Source of the DNA: Alnus glutinosa
Lineage: Eukaryota; Streptophyta; Magnoliopsida; Fagales; Betulaceae
Direction: 5' to 3'
NCBI RefSeq assembly: GCF_958979055.1
Contig: NC_084889.1
Coordinates: 5,162,761 to 5,226,760, forward strand
Length of the DNA stretch: 64,000 bases
Under the pieces are notes generated by a model that saw only the letters and a list, made by a program, of their open reading frames with translations, was not told the origin of the DNA and searched no databases. This document shows positions 59,013 through 64,000 of the stretch, piece by piece (within the stretch, counting starts at the first letter, position 1; each line of letters starts with the position of its first letter). Both the position numbers and the translations under genes were made by a program.

Positions 59013-60767
59013 CCCCCCCGAACCCCATTCTATACCATCGCGGTTCTCGAAGTGTTTTTTGAAACTTTCACAGATCAAAAATTACTCACTCTCCTTAACA
59101 CAGCGTAGCGTGAGCGAGAGACTGGGAAAGAGCGATGCCGCAACGTTACGACGACGACGATGACCTGGAGCCCGAGCAGCTCTTCGATGAAGAAGAGTTG
59201 GAGGAGGAAGAGGAAGAGAGAGGAATGGAGGAGGAAGAGGAAGAGAGAGGAATGACAGGCCGGAAGCGGCGGCGATCGGACTTCATTGACGACTTGGCGG
59301 AGGAGGAAGAGGAGGATAGCGATGACGAAGATTACGGTGGTGGAGGCGGGGGGCGGAAGCACAGTCCTAAGAGGTGGCTCGGGTCCCAGTTTTTGGATAT
59401 TGAGGCGCAGGTGGACAGTGATGAGGAAGAGGAAGAGGAGGATGCTGAGGACCGTACGTTTCATTTCTGATTTCTCTTTTCTCTAATTGTTTGGCTTTAA
59501 ATCGAGGATTTAGAATTGATAGGACAGGCGAAGTTTAACGATTGAAATTTACTTTCTGTGTCGAGTTGGGCATCAAATTTTGTTAGAATTTGGATTAGGT
59601 TTTCTTTGATTTGGGGATGAGGATGTTCCAGGTAAATTGTAATTGATTGGGGGAACATGACGGTGGATGAGTTAATTGACTTGAGGGAGCTGAATCTAGG
59701 AGAGTTTCTGGAATGGAAGTGCGTGTATTGATGAAATATTGGGATTTGGGACTTGTCAGGTTATGACTCGGAATTTTATTCTCTGTGGATGAGATTGGGA
59801 TTAGATGAGAGGTGCTCTCAAATATCACTTTCATGTTTTTCTTTGAACATAGTTGTTGGAATTTAATTTCAAGATATATGGTAAAGCTCGAAGGAAGTGG
59901 TCTGCACAAGAAATGGCCACCGTGAATGTGGCCATTGCAAGATACGGGAACCATCAAGACAGTTTGAAATGGCAGTTTTCAAGTTTGTAGCACGTAATTA
60001 TCTATAATTGATCATGTGGTTTTGAATACTTGGTGGTCAACAATGGAGCCAGTCAATGACAATAGGTATTTAAAGTTTCCCAAAATTTGTCAAAACATAG
60101 AGTATTATTACTTTTTAAATGTTTGATATGCCAATTGACTGACTACGGGTAATTATGTTGGAAAATTGCGGTGACTTAATATCTGTACGTTGTCATTAAA
60201 TTGTGTGATTAACCACTATTCTAATTTCAAATGTCTCCATAGTTGGTTTAGTTTCAGTTATGTGACATGAATATTGTTTGCATATGCTGATTCATCAAAA
60301 AAAAAAAAAAATTGTTTGCATATGCTGGATTTCAATCATGCCAACATAATGAGTGCATAGACTATTGCATATTGCATATGCTGGTTTTGGTTTAGTTTTA
60401 ATTGAATATGTATGCACAAAAAAACATGCATACATATTCTATTCATATGAAGATGCCTATCTTTTTTTTTTTTTGGTTTTAGTGGTCTTTTCTCACCGAT
60501 GTTAAACAACTTCTAATTTTTATTTTATTTTTTTAAAAAAGAGCATATCTGCTGTGATTCCATAAGAGAAGGAAATAGTGTACTGCTTATCTGTACTGCT
60601 TATCTGTAAGGAAACATTGAACTTCAATGTTTTGGGTCCCAAGCAGTTGCATCATTGGGGTTAGGTAAAACAATATCAAGTTGCTTCCACATTTATTATT
60701 TATTTATTTTTTTATGAATAAGGTGCTTCCACAATTATAGGAAGTAACCATTTATTTTTTAGTTTTT

Positions 60768-61250
60768 AGCTTTTTAATAATGAATCACAATTCATTAAAA
60801 CGCAAAAGGGCGCACCAAAGTACACATGAAGTATACAAGAGAAATACCTAACCAGAAAAAGATAAAATATACAAGATAAAAAAAAAGGAAGTATTGAAAA
60901 CTAGAAATATGAAATAATCATAGGCAGCCATCCATTGGTATAGAGTGTTGAAGAAGGCCTTTAATTCCACTACCGTCCTCTCACTATCTTCAAAACTTCA
61001 ATCATCTCTATCTCTCTAGATACCCCACATCAAGCAGGGCGAAATCATCTTCCATACAACTTTACTTTGAGGACTTCCAAACTGTCCTCTCCAATTAGGG
61101 ATAGAGTTATAGTTGTTTTTCCCTTCCTGCATGTGAATGCAGCCTTGGAAAAGAGGGTGAAAGGTCTTTATGTAATTTTCTGTTTTGACAATTTGGGGTT
61201 CTTAACATGTGGGGTTCATGTGCATCAGTCAAGCTGGTCCCAGAGTTTTT
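60768..61250 (-). mobile_element. LINE 3' fragment in intron 1 of the second SPT5 copy
   Basis: Orthologous to the fragment at 43615-44095: the same CATTAAAACGCAAAAGGGCG stretch, then GTACACATGAAGTATAC and CCATCCATTGGT. It was present before the SPT5 duplication. Confidence 0.65.
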
Positions 61251-63561
61251 TACTTTTAAATTGCAAGATATTTCTAGTAGTCCTAGGTATTTTCTCTTGG
61301 TCTTTAAGTTAGTAGACTTATCAGGTAGTTTTGATTAACGTGGTTCCTCGAACTTTTAGTGTCATCTTTTAGGTTTACCCCATGGATTTAGATTCATAAA
61401 GAAAACCATACTCATGTAGTGAATTAGACCATAAGAATGTAGTTGCTGTAACAAAATAATAGTAAATTATAATTGATTTTAGATCCATCCCTTATTTTTA
61501 ATTTAATTACAATATTTTAAATAATTAAAAAAAAAAAGCATGATGGATTATAAGCATATCAGGGGTAAGAAGTGATTATTCACTGTGGACGTGTTATGTA
61601 CAGGGTTGGAACTATAATCTTTATTTTTTGGGGGGGTGGCGGCGGGATAAACTGATAGTAATAATGAAAAGAAGCAAACTTAGGAGGGCTATATTGGGAA
61701 TAAGTGTATTTTTTTGTAGGTAGGGGTGGGTGGGGGCAGCTATATTAAATAAAATGCAGGATTTAGTATAGACAAGTGAATGGGATAAATAACAAGAGGC
61801 TGAACTATACTTGCTTGGGAAGCAATGGCCCCCTGAAACTTCCTATTTTTTTATTTGCACCACTAGTAAATGAATAACAAGTTGAACATGCAGATTTTAT
61901 TGTTGATGGTGGAGCGGATCTGCCTGATGACGACCGTGGTAGAAGTATTCATCGTCGACCGTTGCTGCTGCGTGAGGAGGAACAAGAAGATGTTGAAGCT
62001 TTGGAGAGGAGGATCTAGGCTAGATATGCAAGGTCTGCTCACACAGAATATGATGAGGAGACAACAGATGTGGAGCAGCAAGCTCTTTTGCCGTCTGTTA
62101 GGGATCCAAAGTTGTGGATGGTCAAATGTGCGGTATGGTTATGTTTGTTCCATGAGTACATGGTTTTTGTTTTTTAGAATTTTTTATTTTTTTTACTTTC
62201 CTGTTTGTTCCCCTATTCTTTGGGGGAGAAAATGCTTATTAAATTCCTGTATTTATGTACATTAGATTGGTCGTGAGCGAGAAGCGGTCGTCTGCCTGAT
62301 GCAGAAGTATATTGATAAAGGACCTGAGTTACAAATCAGGTCGGCTGTTGCACTTGATCATCTTAAAAACTACATATACTTTGAAGCAGACAAAGAAGTC
62401 CATGTGAAGGAGGTAATTTATGTTCGATGTATGGATAATTTGTGTTAACATGTGAGACTGAATAGAATTATGCTTTAATTGATTTAACATATTTATTTAA
62501 TGATTCAGATTTAAAGTGATATTTCTTTGCTTATACTTCAGGCTTGCAAAGGACTACGCAGCATATTCTCACAGAAAGTAATGCTTGTGCGTATTAGAGA
62601 AATGACTGATGTTCTCTCAGTTGAAAGCAAAGCAATTGACCTTTCTAGGGACACTTGGGTCAGAATGAAGATTGGGACATATAAAGGGGACCTTGCAAAG
62701 GTATGGATTATAACTTTTTACCCAATGATATATTTTTCCCTGGATCTTTTGTCTGACCTTCAAGCTTTCTTTTCCATAGGTGGTGGACGTAGACAATGTC
62801 AGGCAGAGGGTCACAGTGAAGTTAATTCCAAGAATTGACTTACAGGCTCTTGCTAACAAATTGTTAATTCATCTCTTTCTTAGATTGTTTTGTCATTTGA
62901 TCAGTACAAATGTCAACCTTCGATTAATTGATTAGTTAATTATTTTTAGAGGGACTGCATTAGGTTGTTGATGTATCCTGGTAATAAATAGGTAATTTAT
63001 TTATGATACAGGAGGGTAGAGAGGTTGTGAAGAAGAAAGCATTTGTTCCTTCACGTTTTATGAATGTTGATGAAGCTAGGTAATGATTTCATTGTTTCTG
63101 TTTCCATGTAGTCTGTACATAATTTATGTTATGGTATAACATCTCGCTCAACTGGTCTCATTACGACATGCTTTATGTTCCCAGAGAACTGCATATTCGT
63201 GTAGAGCGCAGACGAGATCCAATGACTGGTGATTACTTTGAGAATATTGGTGGGATGTTGTTTAAAGATGGTTTCTTGTACAAAACAGTATCAATGAAAT
63301 CAAGTAGCTCTCAGAATATAAAACCTACTTTTGATGAACTTGAAAAATTTCGGCAACCTGGTGAGAATGGAGATAGCGATATAGCCAGTTTGTCTACGTT
63401 ATTTGTGAATAGAAAGAAAGGGCATTTTTTGAAGGGCGATGCAGTAATTGTTGTGAAGGGAGACCTCAAAAACTTGAAGGGGTGGGTTGAGAAAGTTGAG
63501 GAAGAGAATGTTCACATCAGACGAGAAATGAAGGACCTTCCTGTAAGAATTAACTCAATTG

Positions 63562-63564
<3 letters not shown>

Positions 63565-63602
<38 letters not shown>
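63565..63602. repeat. Expanded poly(T) run in intron 7 of the second SPT5 copy
   Basis: About 38 T here against about 7 T in the intact gene at the same place (46608-46614). The intron is otherwise nearly identical. Confidence 0.75.
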
Positions 63603-64000
63603 CTGATTTGCCCGTTCAGAGAAGTTGTACAGAATGTGCCTGCTAATATATGTTCATTATCAATCTCTTTACCTTGTAATGGATGGTATTTTGTGCAGGC
63701 AACTCTTGCTGTAAATGAAAAAGAGCTTTGCAAGTACTTTGAGCCTGGGAATCATGTGAAGGTTGTGTCTGGTACACAGGAAGGTGCAACTGGTATGGTT
63801 GTTAAGGTTGAGCAGCATGTGCTCATAATGTTATCTGATACGACCAAAGAACATGTAAGTGATACTCTATCGAGGTACCATGAGGGCAACATTGTGGACT
63901 TCTTCATGATTAGCCTTTTAGTTGGATCTGTCATGCAAATATAATAGAACTATCCATTTGTGTTCAGATACGTGTATTTGCTGATGATGTTGTGGAGAGC

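Larger units (their letters stand above)
59135..64000 (+). pseudogene. Second SPT5 copy, disrupted, runs off the window end
   Basis: Exons matching the intact gene: 59135-59453, 61894-62132, 62266-62412, 62542-62700, 62780-62863, 63012-63079, 63185-63542, 63699-63854, and 63968 to the edge. Introns are also closely similar, so the copy arose by recent genomic duplication, not retroposition. Three kinds of change are seen. A Gln codon in exon 2 became TAG (62016-62018), leaving about 147 codons of acidic N-terminus. The donor after exon 5 reads TT instead of GT (62864); shifting one base upstream to the remaining GT would change the frame. The exon 1/2 junction codon changed from Asp to His. 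Exon 6 also lost three bases in frame, and the acidic tail differs in length. Full-length SPT5 cannot be made from it. A short acidic peptide could be. The 3' half is outside the window. Confidence 0.9.

Noticed and set aside
63126-63944. A free-standing 272-aa gene with a long Phe run
   Set aside because: Same as above in the second SPT5 copy; the Phe run is the poly(T) expansion in intron 7.

Overview
This 64-kb window is nuclear DNA of a flowering plant, most likely a woody core eudicot. The evidence is intron-rich plant genes (SWEET, PLS-class PPR, PsbP-domain, class III peroxidase, GT47, SPT5) and a plant set of transposons: Cassandra, Ty3-gypsy, plant L1 LINE 3' ends, Mutator-like and Tourist-like elements. 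I cannot name the species. All exon structures were worked out by hand from GT/AG signals, reading phase and remembered family sequences.

Layout. 0.7-5.8 kb holds a SWEET1-type sugar transporter (+, 6 exons, 249 aa), preceded by a broken copy of its fifth exon and 3' UTR. 7.1-10.9 kb has two intronless PPR genes in divergent orientation. 11.4-13.3 kb is a chloroplast PsbP-domain protein 4 gene (-, 5 exons, 276 aa). 14.2-19.3 kb is a GT47 exostosin-family glycosyltransferase (-, 8 exons, 457 aa). 22.7-24.0 and 30.0-31.4 kb carry two intact, nearly identical peroxidase-43-type genes (-, 4 exons, 332 aa each) in a direct segmental duplication. A truncated Ty3-gypsy copy lies between them, with a solo Cassandra LTR nested in its 5' LTR. 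32.0-41.2 kb is a nest of repeats: a LINE tail with a Tourist-like element in it, a 3.7-kb Mutator-like element inside an older inverted structure, and a short Mutator MITE. 41.8-51.7 kb is a complete SPT5 gene (+, 22 exons, 1041 aa). 53.3-53.6 kb is a broken alcohol dehydrogenase fragment (-). 57.1-58.97 kb holds two abutting Tourist-like MITEs and a Pack-MULE. From 59.0 kb to the window end is a second SPT5 copy, with an in-frame stop in exon 2 and a lost splice donor after exon 5, so it is a young pseudogene at least for full-length SPT5.

The genes do not form one pathway. They are ordinary housekeeping, organelle and cell-wall genes. The window's main interest is recent local duplication: PRX43 a/b, SPT5 and its pseudogene, and the SWEET fragment. 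Mobile elements sit at or near several breakpoints, and the paralogues act as built-in empty-site controls that date insertions relative to the duplications. I found no new multi-gene system. The best candidates for follow-up are the decaying SPT5 copy that keeps its core promoter, the Pack-MULE beside it, the proven MITE insertion, the GC-AG intron in SPT5, and two hairpin-forming repeat regions of unknown role.
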